Of a stretch of DNA of 64,000 nucleotides, positions 44,775-53,683 are shown piece by piece. The stretch covers positions 1 through 64,000 of the forward strand of contig DDEU01000039.1 in assembly GCA_002336815.1 (NCBI GenBank), read 5' to 3'. Made by a program: the position numbers and the translations under genes. Every line of letters starts with the position of its first letter. The stretch's first letter is position 1. The notes beneath the pieces are model-generated. The model had not been told where the DNA came from and did no database searches. It worked only from the letters and a program-made list of their open reading frames with translations. Origin of the DNA: Chitinophagaceae bacterium UBA1946. GTDB lineage: Bacteria > Bacteroidota > Bacteroidia > Chitinophagales > Chitinophagaceae.

Positions 44775-47369
44775 ATGAACAATCCAGCAAGATATTTAAT
44801 TACCGCAGCGCTTCCTTACGCCAATGGTCCCGTGCACATCGGCCACCTGGCAGGTTGTTATTTGCCTGCGGATATTTATGTACGTTATTTAAGGGCGCAA
44901 AAAAGAGATGTAAAATTTATTGGCGGCAGTGATGAGCATGGGGTTCCCATCACCATCCGTGCCATGAAGGAAGGCATTACACCACAACAGGTGGTTGACC
45001 GTTATCATGCCCTCATCAAGGAAAGCATGCAGCAGATGGGTATATCCTTTGATATCTATTCCCGTACTTCCAATAAAGTACACCACGAAACTGCTGCGGC
45101 ATTCTTCAAAAAAATGTATGATGATGGCTTGTTTGAAGAAAAGGAAACGGAGCAGTATTTTGATGAAAAAACGAATACATTTTTGGCCGACCGGTATATC
45201 ACCGGCACCTGCCCGGTTTGTGGCAATCCCAACGCTTATGGCGACCAGTGCGAAAGATGCGGCACTTCCCTTTCGCCGGAGCAATTGATCGATCCCAAAA
45301 GTGCGCTGAGTGATGCCGTGCCGGTAAAGAAAAAAACGAAGCACTGGTATTTTCCTTTGCAGCAGTATGAACCCTGGTTAAAAGAGTGGATCATTGAAGG
45401 GCATAAAGAGTGGAAGAATAATGTGTACGGGCAATGCAAAAGCTGGCTCGACAATGGGCTGCAGCCAAGAGCAATGACCCGTGACAGTAACTGGGGTATT
45501 AAAGTTCCCCTGCCTGGTGCAGAAGGTAAGGTATTGTATGTTTGGTTTGATGCACCCATCGGCTATATTTCCGCTACCAAAGAGCTTACCGATCAGTGGG
45601 CGGATTACTGGTGTAAAGAAGATACCAAGCTGGTGCATTTTATCGGCAAGGATAACATTGTGTTCCACTGCATCATCTTCCCTTCCATGCTGAAAGCGCA
45701 TGGTGGCTTTGTGCTGCCGGATAATGTGCCTGCCAATGAATTTTTAAATATCGAAGGAGAAAAAGTAAGTACGAGCCGCAACTGGGCGGTGTGGGTGCAT
45801 GAATACATTAAAGATTTCCCGGGCTGTGAAGATGTACTCCGTTATGTACTTTGCGCCAATGCGCCGGAAACAAAGGACAATGATTTTACCTGGAAGGATT
45901 TCCAGGACAGGAGTAACAGTGAGTTGTCGAATATCTTTGGAAATTTCATCAACCGCACCTGGGTGCTGATGCATAAATTATGCGGAGGCAAAGTGCCGAA
46001 GCTGCACGAAGATATCCTGGATGATAAAGATAAAGCTTTGATGGAGGCAATTGAACATTCCAAGCTCAAGATTCAAACGCTGATTGAAGAGTTTAAGTTC
46101 CGGGATGCATTGTTTGAGGTGATCGACCTGAGCCGTACCGGCAATAAGTACATGCAGGAAAAAGAACCCTGGATCGTAGCGAAAAAATTGGCCTCCCCAA
46201 ACCCCTCCGAAGGAGGGGCTTCAGACACTGCTGATGAAAAGAAGTCTTATAATTATCAAACGGCTGATCCACATATTTACGGATTATTGAAAAAATTTGT
46301 TGAAGAACACAGATCCAATCCTACCGAAGCAGAAAATATTTTGTGGCAGATGGTAAGGGGTAAAAAACTTGACAGTTACAAGTTCAGGCGGCAGCATATC
46401 ATTGGATCGTACATAGCAGATTTTGTATGTATTGGTCAAAAATTAATTATTGAGGTAGATGGCCTTTTACACTATGTTCCGGAAAATGTTGTCAGTGATG
46501 CAGAAAGAACTGCCGAATTAAACAAGCTGGGTTTTGAAGTAATGCGTTTTACAAATGATGAAGTACATAACAATCCAGATTATGTTTTAAATAGTATTCT
46601 CTCCAGGTTAACGGAAAAGAGCGGTAAAGCATCGGTATCCGGGAACCCTCCCTTGGAGGGCAGGGAGGCAGCTCAAAAAAGCATCGACAATTGCCTGCAT
46701 TTATGTTTGCAGTTATCTGCCAACCTTGCCATTTTGATCAATCCATTTTTACCCAACACTGCAAAGACAATGTTGGGAATGATGAAGGTGGTGGATAAAA
46801 TGCTGGATTGGGAAAATGCCGGCAGGATCAATTTATTAAAGGTTGGATACTCATTGAGAGAGCCTCAATTATTGTTCAGGAAGATTGAAGATGCGGAGAT
46901 TGCGGCACAGGTAGAAAAATTAAAAAGCAGGGCGTCCCAAAATCCCTCCAAAGGAGGGACTTTGGAACCTACGAAAAATGAAGAGTCTAAAACGGTAGCC
47001 GAAATCAGGAACCCTCCTTTGGAGGGCAGGGAGGCTTCTAAATCAGAAATCCAATTCGACGATTTTGCAAAGATCGACCTGAAAGTGGGTACCATCGTAG
47101 CAGCAGAAAAAGTAGAGAAAGCAGATAAACTATTGAAATTGCAGATCGATCTGGGTTTTGAAACACGAACCATTGTAAGCGGTATTGCCCTGCATTTTCA
47201 GCCGGAGACAATTGTAGGAAAACAGGTAGTAGTAGTAGCGAATTTAGCGCCAAGAAAAATGAGGGGTATTGAAAGCAATGGCATGATCTTAATGGCAGAA
47301 GATGCCGCTGGTAAATTGAAATTTGTAACACCCGATGAAGCGGTGGACAATGGCAGCGGTGTTAGTTAA
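44775..47369 (+). CDS. metG: Methionyl-tRNA synthetase carrying two in-frame repeat elements
   Basis: MetG charges tRNA-Met with methionine. The catalytic domain has HIGH (residues 21-24), the zinc knuckle Cys146, Cys149, Cys159 and Cys162, and the KMSKS equivalent KVSTS (330-334). The anticodon-binding helices start near FKFRDALFEVIDLSRTGNKY and continue at QKSIDNCLHLCLQLSANLA; residues 473-632 between them are foreign: a DUF559 endonuclease domain with palindromic ends. A second, cargo-free insert (720-754) lies just before the C-terminal tRNA-binding domain (KIDLKVGTIVAAEKV). Without these inserts the protein would be about 670 residues, normal for the phylum. No stop or frameshift is present, so a chimeric essential enzyme appears to be made. 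The 3' end overlaps the convergent LTA-synthase-like gene by 8 bases. Confidence 0.95.
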   Translation: MNNPARYLITAALPYANGPVHIGHLAGCYLPADIYVRYLRAQKRDVKFIGGSDEHGVPITIRAMKEGITPQQVVDRYHALIKESMQQMGISFDIYSRTSNKVHHETAAAFFKKMYDDGLFEEKETEQYFDEKTNTFLADRYITGTCPVCGNPNAYGDQCERCGTSLSPEQLIDPKSALSDAVPVKKKTKHWYFPLQQYEPWLKEWIIEGHKEWKNNVYGQCKSWLDNGLQPRAMTRDSNWGIKVPLPGAEGKVLYVWFDAPIGYISATKELTDQWADYWCKEDTKLVHFIGKDNIVFHCIIFPSMLKAHGGFVLPDNVPANEFLNIEGEKVSTSRNWAVWVHEYIKDFPGCEDVLRYVLCANAPETKDNDFTWKDFQDRSNSELSNIFGNFINRTWVLMHKLCGGKVPKLHEDILDDKDKALMEAIEHSKLKIQTLIEEFKFRDALFEVIDLSRTGNKYMQEKEPWIVAKKLASPNPSEGGASDTADEKKSYNYQTADPHIYGLLKKFVEEHRSNPTEAENILWQMVRGKKLDSYKFRRQHIIGSYIADFVCIGQKLIIEVDGLLHYVPENVVSDAERTAELNKLGFEVMRFTNDEVHNNPDYVLNSILSRLTEKSGKASVSGNPPLEGREAAQKSIDNCLHLCLQLSANLAILINPFLPNTAKTMLGMMKVVDKMLDWENAGRINLLKVGYSLREPQLLFRKIEDAEIAAQVEKLKSRASQNPSKGGTLEPTKNEESKTVAEIRNPPLEGREASKSEIQFDDFAKIDLKVGTIVAAEKVEKADKLLKLQIDLGFETRTIVSGIALHFQPETIVGKQVVVVANLAPRKMRGIESNGMILMAEDAAGKLKFVTPDEAVDNGSGVS
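46191..46669 (+). mobile_element. In-frame palindrome-ended element carrying a DUF559 endonuclease
   Basis: The left end (46191-46221) begins GCCTCCC and contains the hairpin CCCCTCC-GAA-GGAGGGG. The right end (46641-46669) contains CCCTCC/GGAGGG and finishes GGGAGGC, so the ends are imperfect terminal inverted repeats of about 30 bases. Translation through them gives NPSEGG and NPPLEGREA. The cargo (metG residues about 500-613) has the DUF559 signature: NPTEAENILW, KFRRQHIIGSYIADFVC and KLIIEVDGLLH, with the acidic and basic residues of the Vsr-like/PD-(D/E)XK core in place. No target-site duplication is obvious. Confidence 0.8.
46933..47035 (+). mobile_element. Cargo-free mini-element with the same ends, in frame in metG
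   Basis: The left end has TCCCTCC-AAA-GGAGGGA (46943-46959, encoding NPSKGG). The right end (47008-47035) differs from that of the larger element at only a few bases and encodes the identical NPPLEGREA. Between the ends lie about 40 bases without a domain. It has a MITE-like relation to the nuclease-bearing element. Confidence 0.75.
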
Positions 47370-49275
47370 TCTTTTTCCGGTAGTGAGCAGAAGCTGTTTG
47401 CAGGTATGCTTTCATTTCATGTATCAACGTATCAGCCCCGTTAAAGCGGGGCTTTTTTAACAGGTCATCTTTACGGCCGGTATCATTTTTATAATCGTAA
47501 CAATAAACTGCTTTGCCCTCCATGGCATCAAACCCAAGGATATATCTTTCATTGATGGCATGATAAATGGCGCTGTTGGTTTTGGTGAAAACAGTGCGGT
47601 GCATGTTGAGCGCTGTATCTTTTAAGCTAACGCCATAGCTTAGCAGGCTGTCTTTAAAGCCGCTGTAGTAAAGGATCGTATTCATCACATCTGTTTGGCT
47701 CACGGGGGCCGAAACTACATGCTGTATTTCGCTGGAGGGATCGTAAATAAACAGCGGGATCCGGAAACTTTCCACCACATCAATGTTGATCTTTTTCAGG
47801 TTGGCTGGCGTCCAGTGATCGGAACAAAAAATAAACACCGTGTTTTTATACCATGGTTGCTGAGCAGCGCTGCGAAAAAATTGCTCAAGGCAGTCGTTAT
47901 AATATTGCATGGTTTTCATTTGTGCCGTAGTGTTTTTAGCAGGAAACCTGTTGTTGAAACTGGCCGGCACATCATTGGGAAAATGGGTGCTGATATTATA
48001 CTGCACCGAAAAAAAAGGTTCTTTTACTTTCGCCAGTTGCTGTGCCATAAAATTCAGCACATATTCATCATGCAGGCCCATGGTATGCTTTTCCATTTGC
48101 CGGTAACCCGGAATGTTTTCCATGCTGTAATAATGCTGTATACCCAGCCAGCGGCAGCATTGGGCAAAACCAAAATCATCATAGTTATCACCGATAAAAA
48201 AAGAGGAGTTGTAATTTTTTTTAGCCAGTTCATCACCGATCGCTGTATGATTGATAGAAACAAAACCCGAATGGTACAATGGAATGTCCGTCATGGTTGG
48301 AACACCTGCCAGCAGCGCTGTGATGCCCTTGTTGGAACTGTACGAATAACTGAAAGCGTTACTGAAATAAGTGCTCTTCTGAACAAGGCTATCTAAAAAA
48401 GGCATCGCTACTTTGTCGGCACTGCTGCTGTCAAAAAAATCAGCCGGCACACTTTCCATAATAAAAAGAATGATATTTTTTGGAGTAGTTGCGGCACTGT
48501 TGTTTTTTTTACGAATTGAAAATAATTTAACCCGTTCCTCATCGGGCATGTATTTTTTGTCAGGGATCAGTATTTCATTGCGCCGGTAAAGCGAGTATAA
48601 AAAGGTATGAAAAGAGTTTTGTACCAATGGTAACTGCACTGGCTTGACAGCTGTGAGTGGGTAAGTGGGTACTGTTTTTTTGCTGCCATTGATTAAGAAC
48701 AGCAGGCAAAATAAAAGCATCAATGCATTGCTGAGGTAGAAATGAACATTTGAATTAGCTGCAGCGGAAAGACGGTCCAGGTGTTTGTAAACGGATGTGC
48801 CGATGATAATACAAAATACCAGTAAGGCCATCGATATTACTATAACAATGCCAGTTCCGTTTTGCAATGGATTCCTCAATACATAGAGCAGGTCTGCATC
48901 TGCACGCTGCAGGTGAAAACGGAAATAGAAAATGTCTACCGTGTTTAGTAAAAGCGCTGTTGTGTTGGCAATGGTAAACAACAGCAGGATCGCTTTTTTA
49001 ACAAAAGGATATTTAAAAAATTTACCGCAGGCCATTAATAGGATCAGCAATGGGAAATTGATCAGTACAATAGAAAAGACATCATACAGTACCGACCATT
49101 TTACCAGTTTGAAAAGATCTGCGGCTGATTGTAAAGCCCAATGATCTGTAATGCTGTAATTCTTATAAAAGAAAATGCATTTTAGAAGGCATGATAAAAT
49201 AAGTAGCTTTAGAAAAAATAATAAAGCAGGTTTTTCCTGTTTTGCAAAGCCTTTGAGTAACTGAAAAAATTTCAT
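47362..49275 (-). CDS. LTA-synthase-like sulfatase-fold membrane enzyme
   Basis: The 637-residue protein has about five N-terminal membrane helices (to about residue 205) and a periplasmic alkaline-phosphatase/sulfatase domain. IILFIMESVPADFF gives the first metal ligand, SYSSNKGITALLAGVP is the nucleophile region (which residue attacks is unclear; a Ser before NKG is likely), and VFIFCSDHWTP carries the Asp-His metal pair. Bacteroidota lack lipoteichoic acid, so family members probably move phosphoglycerol or phosphoethanolamine onto glycans or lipids; this is inference. Its start codon is only 5 bases from the divergent gene at 49281. Confidence 0.85.
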   Translation of the reverse strand: MKFFQLLKGFAKQEKPALLFFLKLLILSCLLKCIFFYKNYSITDHWALQSAADLFKLVKWSVLYDVFSIVLINFPLLILLMACGKFFKYPFVKKAILLLFTIANTTALLLNTVDIFYFRFHLQRADADLLYVLRNPLQNGTGIVIVISMALLVFCIIIGTSVYKHLDRLSAAANSNVHFYLSNALMLLFCLLFLINGSKKTVPTYPLTAVKPVQLPLVQNSFHTFLYSLYRRNEILIPDKKYMPDEERVKLFSIRKKNNSAATTPKNIILFIMESVPADFFDSSSADKVAMPFLDSLVQKSTYFSNAFSYSYSSNKGITALLAGVPTMTDIPLYHSGFVSINHTAIGDELAKKNYNSSFFIGDNYDDFGFAQCCRWLGIQHYYSMENIPGYRQMEKHTMGLHDEYVLNFMAQQLAKVKEPFFSVQYNISTHFPNDVPASFNNRFPAKNTTAQMKTMQYYNDCLEQFFRSAAQQPWYKNTVFIFCSDHWTPANLKKINIDVVESFRIPLFIYDPSSEIQHVVSAPVSQTDVMNTILYYSGFKDSLLSYGVSLKDTALNMHRTVFTKTNSAIYHAINERYILGFDAMEGKAVYCYDYKNDTGRKDDLLKKPRFNGADTLIHEMKAYLQTASAHYRKKIN

Positions 49276-49280
49276 GTAGG

Positions 49281-50090
49281 ATGAAGAAAAATAGTTTCCT
49301 CCTGAACAAATATACGGTCACGGTTTTTATTTTACTGGCATACTTTGCCGGTGATGTGTGGCTGCACAAAGGAATGGCGAGGATACTGCTGCCTGCATCA
49401 TTTGCCGGGGAACGTAAGCAGGTGAATTTTGTGAATTGCGAACGGCAGTTGAAGATAAGAGGGAAAAATTGGGTGAAGGCTGTTAATACTACGGAGCGAA
49501 TTGTAAAATTACCTGCTGATGTGGCCGGTTTTGAAATGGATGTATATTTTGATACTTCCAAAAACTGCCTCCTGCTGTACCATGATTCCACAGAATACTC
49601 GACCCTGCGAATCGAAGCTGTGCTGGATGTTTACCGGGCAAGAAAAATGACAGCGTCTCTTTGGCTCGATTTTAAAAATCTTTCTGCGGCTAATGAACGG
49701 CAGTCTCTGCAATACATGATTCAGCTCCGGCAGCAATATGCACTACGGGATAAAATGATCATCGAGTCTTCACACCCGGAATGCCTGCGCTATTTTTGCG
49801 ACAGCAGTTTTTTTACCAGTTATTATGTTCCATTCTTTAATCCCTACCAGCTGGCCGGGCCTGCACAATCTGCAACCGTTGATACCATTGCATCCAACCT
49901 GAAACGCTATCCTGTTAGTGCGCTCTCGGGCTATTATTTTCAGTATCCATTCTTGAAAAAGTATTTCCCCAGCTTACCAATACTCACCTGGGCCGACAAT
50001 TCCAAATTCAGTATTGCAGGCTACTGTTTTGATAAAAAATTGCAGGATGACGGACAGTTAAAGGTTGTATTGCATCCGTTCAACTATTAA
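49281..50090 (+). CDS. Membrane-anchored protein with GDPD/FAM151-like TIM-barrel fold
   Basis: This 269-residue protein has one N-terminal membrane helix (YTVTVFILLAYFAGDVWL) and then a fold reminiscent of glycerophosphodiester phosphodiesterases: FEMDVYFDTSKNCLLLYHDS matches the first Glu/Asp strand and the HD motif (key parts FEMDVYF and YHDS), SLWLDFKNLS gives a second acidic strand and KMIIESSHPECLRYF a third. Family identity is inferred from motif order only. It is divergent from the LTA-synthase-like gene, with 5 bases between start codons, which suggests linked expression; both may act on phosphoglycerol-type bonds. Confidence 0.6.
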   Translation: MKKNSFLLNKYTVTVFILLAYFAGDVWLHKGMARILLPASFAGERKQVNFVNCERQLKIRGKNWVKAVNTTERIVKLPADVAGFEMDVYFDTSKNCLLLYHDSTEYSTLRIEAVLDVYRARKMTASLWLDFKNLSAANERQSLQYMIQLRQQYALRDKMIIESSHPECLRYFCDSSFFTSYYVPFFNPYQLAGPAQSATVDTIASNLKRYPVSALSGYYFQYPFLKKYFPSLPILTWADNSKFSIAGYCFDKKLQDDGQLKVVLHPFNY

Positions 50091-50260
50091 ATAGCACGCC
50101 GTCCCGATACACTAAAAAATTATTTTTGCATATATACTTTGTGACCCTTGCCGCCTTCCTGCCATGGTGGTTCATTCTTCCCAATTTATTTTTTCTCCCA
50201 TTCAATAAAGCCTTAATTTCGGTTATAAAAATAGTTGTTTAACTAACTAATTTTCTTGTC

Positions 50261-52642
50261 ATGTTAAAAAGAACGATCAAAAAAGTTGCGGTACTGGGTA
50301 GCGGTGTAATGGGAAGCCGCATCGCCTGCCATTTTGCGGGCGTGGGGTTGCAGGTACTGTTGCTCGATATACAACCGAAAGACCTGCCGGCCGATGCCAG
50401 CCCGGCAGCAAAAAATAAAATAGTAAATGATGCATTGGCGGCTGCTGTAAAATCAAATCCATCACCGGTATACACTGCAGATGTAGTAAAGAAGATCACT
50501 ACCGGTAATTTCACTGACGACATGAAAAAGATCGCAGATTGTGATTGGGTGATAGAAGTCGTGGTGGAACGCCTCGATGTTAAGCAAAGCATTTTTGCAG
50601 AGGTGGAAAAATACCGTAAGCCAGGTACACTCATCAGCTCCAACACATCCGGCATTCCGATTCATTTGATGGCCGAAGGAAGAAGCGATGATTTTCAAAA
50701 GCATTTCTGCGGCACCCATTTTTTCAACCCGCCAAGATACCTGCGCCTGCTGGAGATCATTCCCTCTCCATATACTGATGAGGCAGTGATTGGTTTTTTA
50801 ATGCAGTATGGCGACCAGGTGCTGGGTAAAACCACCGTGTTGTGCAAGGATACACCTGCTTTTATTGCCAACCGCATTGGTGTGTTCTCGATGATGGCCA
50901 TCATGAACACGATGGAAAAACTGCAGTTGGGCGTGGATGATATTGATGCACTAACAGGGCCGGTGATAGGCCGACCTAAATCCGCTACATTCCGCACAGC
51001 AGATGTGGTGGGTATTGATACATTGGTGAAAGTGGCAAAAGGTGTAGCAGACAATTGTCCGGGCGATGAAGCAAAAGAACTGTTTGCCATCCCTGCCTGG
51101 CTTGATAAAATAGTGGCCAATAACTGGCTGGGCGATAAAACCGGCCAGGGATTTTTCAAAAAGACAAAAAGCGCTTCCGGTGAAAAAGAGATACTCACGC
51201 TCGACCTGCAAACGCTGGAATACGGCCCAAGAAAGAAGCCAAAATTTGCTACACTCGAAACGGCCAAACCTATTGAAGATATTAAAACAAGGTTAAAAGC
51301 GCTGTGCGCCGGCACAGATAAGGCCGGCGAATTCTATCGCCAATTCCACTATAATTTATTTGCGTATATCAGTCATCGGGTTCCAGAGATATCAGATGAA
51401 CTCTACCGGGTGGATGATGCCATGATGGCGGGCTTTGGCTGGGAGATAGGGGCATTTGAGAGCTGGGATATACTCGGTGTTGCAAAAACAACGGAAGCTA
51501 TGAAAGCCGCAGGTTTTAAAGTGGCCGCCTGGTTAGATGAGATGCTTGCTTCCGGTGCAACCAGCTTTTATAAAGTGGAGAACGGAAAGCGGCTCTGCTA
51601 CGACGTTAGTAGCCGCAGTTACAGGACAATACCGGGTGGGGAAGCGTTTATTGTGATGAAGAATTTCCAGGACCAGCTTGTATGGAAGAACAGCGCCTGC
51701 CGCACTTATAATATTGGTGATGATGTGCTGGGGCTGGAATGGTACACCAAAATGGGCAGCATTGGAGGTGAAGTGCTCGAAGGAATCCAACAGTCAATCT
51801 CATTGGCAGAAAAGCAATACAAAGGACTGGTGATCGCAAACGATGGTCAAAATTTTTCTGCAGGTGCCAATGTTGGGATGATCTTTATGCTGGCCATTGA
51901 GCAGGATTATGATGAGATCGATATGGCGATCAGGATGTTCCAGGCAACCATGATGAGGGTTCGTTATTCTTCCATACCGGTAATACTGGCACCACACGGT
52001 CTTGCACTTGGCGGAGGCTGCGAGATTTGCCTGCATGCCGATAAAGTGGTGGCTGCTGCAGAAACTTATACAGGGTTGGTGGAAGTTGGTATCGGCGTAA
52101 TACCGGGCGGCGGTGGTACCAAGGAATTTGTGTTGAGGGCATCCGATGAGTTGCACAGCGGCGAAGTTGACACCAATACTTTACAGAATCGTTTTCTTAC
52201 GATCGCTACGGCTAAAGTTGCTACCTCGGCCCATGAAGCTTTTGACCTTGGTATCTACCGGAAGGGCAAAGACCAAATAATTATAAATCCGGGAAGAAGG
52301 ATCGCCGAAGCAAAACAGGCAGTGGTGGAAATGTATGATGATGGCTATGTAATGCCCGTTCAGCGCAATGATATCAAAGTACTCGGCCGTGGTGCACTGG
52401 GCGCCATGTACGCCGGTATTAACGGCATGCATACTGCTAACTATGCCACCGATCATGATGTAACAGTTGCAAAAAAACTGGCCTGGGTAATGGCCGGGGG
52501 CGATCTGAGCGAAGCAACCTTGGTGAGTGAACAATACCTTCTTGATCTTGAAAGGGAAGCATTCCTTAGTTTATGTGGCGAAAAGAAAACACTGGAAAGG
52601 ATCCAGAGTATCCTTAAAACAGGTAAGCCATTAAGAAATTAA
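50261..52642 (+). CDS. 3-hydroxyacyl-CoA dehydrogenase / enoyl-CoA hydratase fusion
   Basis: This 793-residue enzyme carries two steps of fatty-acid beta-oxidation. The N-terminal dehydrogenase (residues about 8-310) has VAVLGSGVMGSRIACHFA, the Ser/His active-site segments SSNTSGIP and GTHFFNPPRYLRLLEI, and the C-terminal dehydrogenase domain from DTPAFIANRIG. The C-terminal crotonase domain (about 515-700) has NDGQNFSAGANVGM and APHGLALGGGCEICLHAD (oxyanion hole). This order (dehydrogenase before hydratase) is that of FadN-type proteins, not of E. coli FadB. No thiolase gene follows, and a terminator comes directly after. Confidence 0.92.
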   Translation: MLKRTIKKVAVLGSGVMGSRIACHFAGVGLQVLLLDIQPKDLPADASPAAKNKIVNDALAAAVKSNPSPVYTADVVKKITTGNFTDDMKKIADCDWVIEVVVERLDVKQSIFAEVEKYRKPGTLISSNTSGIPIHLMAEGRSDDFQKHFCGTHFFNPPRYLRLLEIIPSPYTDEAVIGFLMQYGDQVLGKTTVLCKDTPAFIANRIGVFSMMAIMNTMEKLQLGVDDIDALTGPVIGRPKSATFRTADVVGIDTLVKVAKGVADNCPGDEAKELFAIPAWLDKIVANNWLGDKTGQGFFKKTKSASGEKEILTLDLQTLEYGPRKKPKFATLETAKPIEDIKTRLKALCAGTDKAGEFYRQFHYNLFAYISHRVPEISDELYRVDDAMMAGFGWEIGAFESWDILGVAKTTEAMKAAGFKVAAWLDEMLASGATSFYKVENGKRLCYDVSSRSYRTIPGGEAFIVMKNFQDQLVWKNSACRTYNIGDDVLGLEWYTKMGSIGGEVLEGIQQSISLAEKQYKGLVIANDGQNFSAGANVGMIFMLAIEQDYDEIDMAIRMFQATMMRVRYSSIPVILAPHGLALGGGCEICLHADKVVAAAETYTGLVEVGIGVIPGGGGTKEFVLRASDELHSGEVDTNTLQNRFLTIATAKVATSAHEAFDLGIYRKGKDQIIINPGRRIAEAKQAVVEMYDDGYVMPVQRNDIKVLGRGALGAMYAGINGMHTANYATDHDVTVAKKLAWVMAGGDLSEATLVSEQYLLDLEREAFLSLCGEKKTLERIQSILKTGKPLRN

Positions 52643-52660
52643 ATTACTTTTTTAGTTTGA

Positions 52661-52693
52661 AAAGAAGAGCGTGTTTTACATGCTCTTTTTTTT
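52661..52693 (+). terminator. Rho-independent terminator
   Basis: Stem AGAGC/GCTCT (52666-52670, 52682-52686), extended by a G-T wobble and TG/CA, followed by eight T. Confidence 0.75.
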
Positions 52694-52738
52694 GTGTCAG
52701 TCTGTCGCAAAACACCCCTTACATTGACGTTTCCGCCG

Positions 52739-52769
52739 TTGACTAGATCAATATAGCGAACTAATTTTA
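52739..52769 (+). promoter_or_regulatory. Candidate promoter of the hydrolase-VOC gene group
   Basis: TTG at 52739-52741, a 20-base spacer and TAATTTTA at 52762-52769 (7 of 8 to TAnnTTTG) lie 31 bases before the ATG at 52801. Confidence 0.45.
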
Positions 52770-52800
52770 CATCCTCATCTTACAAAATAAAACAGGTCAT

Positions 52801-53673
52801 ATGAAAAAAACGGGTATCATCTTACTTACTTTATTTATTGTATGCTTCAGTGCTGAACCACTTTTTAGCCAGGTAAAGGAGCAGCATGGCTATGCACCGG
52901 TAAACGGCCAAAAGATATATTATGAGATCCATGGCGAAGGGAAGCCCGTTGTTTTACTGCATGGAGCATACATGTCGATCGATATGAACTGGAGCCAGTT
53001 GATTCCCGAACTGTCGAAGACCCGGAAAGTGATTGCATTTGAAATGCAGGGACATGGAAGAACGGCAGATATCGAAAGACCCTTTTCTTTTCCTGCACTT
53101 GCAGATGATATTTCGCAGGCAATGAAATACCTGCACATTGATAGTGCCGATGTGATCGGGTATAGCTTTGGCGGTACTGTAGCACTGCAACTTGCCATTG
53201 GGCATCCCACGGTGGTTAATAAATTGGTGGTGATATCAGCTGCCTACAAATCAGACGGATGGCTGCCGCAGGTAAGGGCAGCTTTTGAAACGTTTAAACC
53301 GGAATTTTTCGATGCCACTCCCTTAAAGCCCGAATACGAACGGATTGCTCCTGACCCAACACACTGGCGCAGTTTTGTTACCAGGATGATCGCATTCGGC
53401 AAGCAAGCCTATGATATGGATAGTGAAAAAATAAAAGCAATCAAAGCACCGGCATTACTGATCATGGGCGATAATGATGGCATTGACATGGAGCACAAGG
53501 CAAGCTTTTATAAACTGCTTGGCGGCGACAGATCCTCAGATATGGAAGGGCTCCCCAAATCGCAACTGGCCATTGTTCCGGGTACAACACACGTAACGCT
53601 GATGATGAATACAAATATGCTGTTAAGCTTTTTGAAACCCTTTCTCAGTATACCGGATCAATCAATAAAATAA
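52801..53673 (+). CDS. Secreted alpha/beta hydrolase
   Basis: This is a 290-residue hydrolase with a signal peptide (MKKTGIILLTLFIVCFSAEP, cleavage near LFSQ). VVLLHGAYMS forms the oxyanion hole, GYSFGGTVALQLA holds the nucleophile Ser, LIMGDNDGID carries the acid and PGTTHVTLM the His. It resembles the 3-oxoadipate enol-lactonase/haloperoxidase-like group, with unknown substrate. It starts a tight group with two VOC genes (10 and 39 bases apart). The start is an ATG 31 bases after a candidate promoter. Confidence 0.88.
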   Translation: MKKTGIILLTLFIVCFSAEPLFSQVKEQHGYAPVNGQKIYYEIHGEGKPVVLLHGAYMSIDMNWSQLIPELSKTRKVIAFEMQGHGRTADIERPFSFPALADDISQAMKYLHIDSADVIGYSFGGTVALQLAIGHPTVVNKLVVISAAYKSDGWLPQVRAAFETFKPEFFDATPLKPEYERIAPDPTHWRSFVTRMIAFGKQAYDMDSEKIKAIKAPALLIMGDNDGIDMEHKASFYKLLGGDRSSDMEGLPKSQLAIVPGTTHVTLMMNTNMLLSFLKPFLSIPDQSIK

Positions 53674-53683
53674 AATCAATTGT

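Noticed and set aside
47695..48396. 233-codon open frame antisense to the LTA-synthase-like gene
   Set aside because: It mirrors the codon bias of the real gene on the other strand and contains no domain that I recognise.
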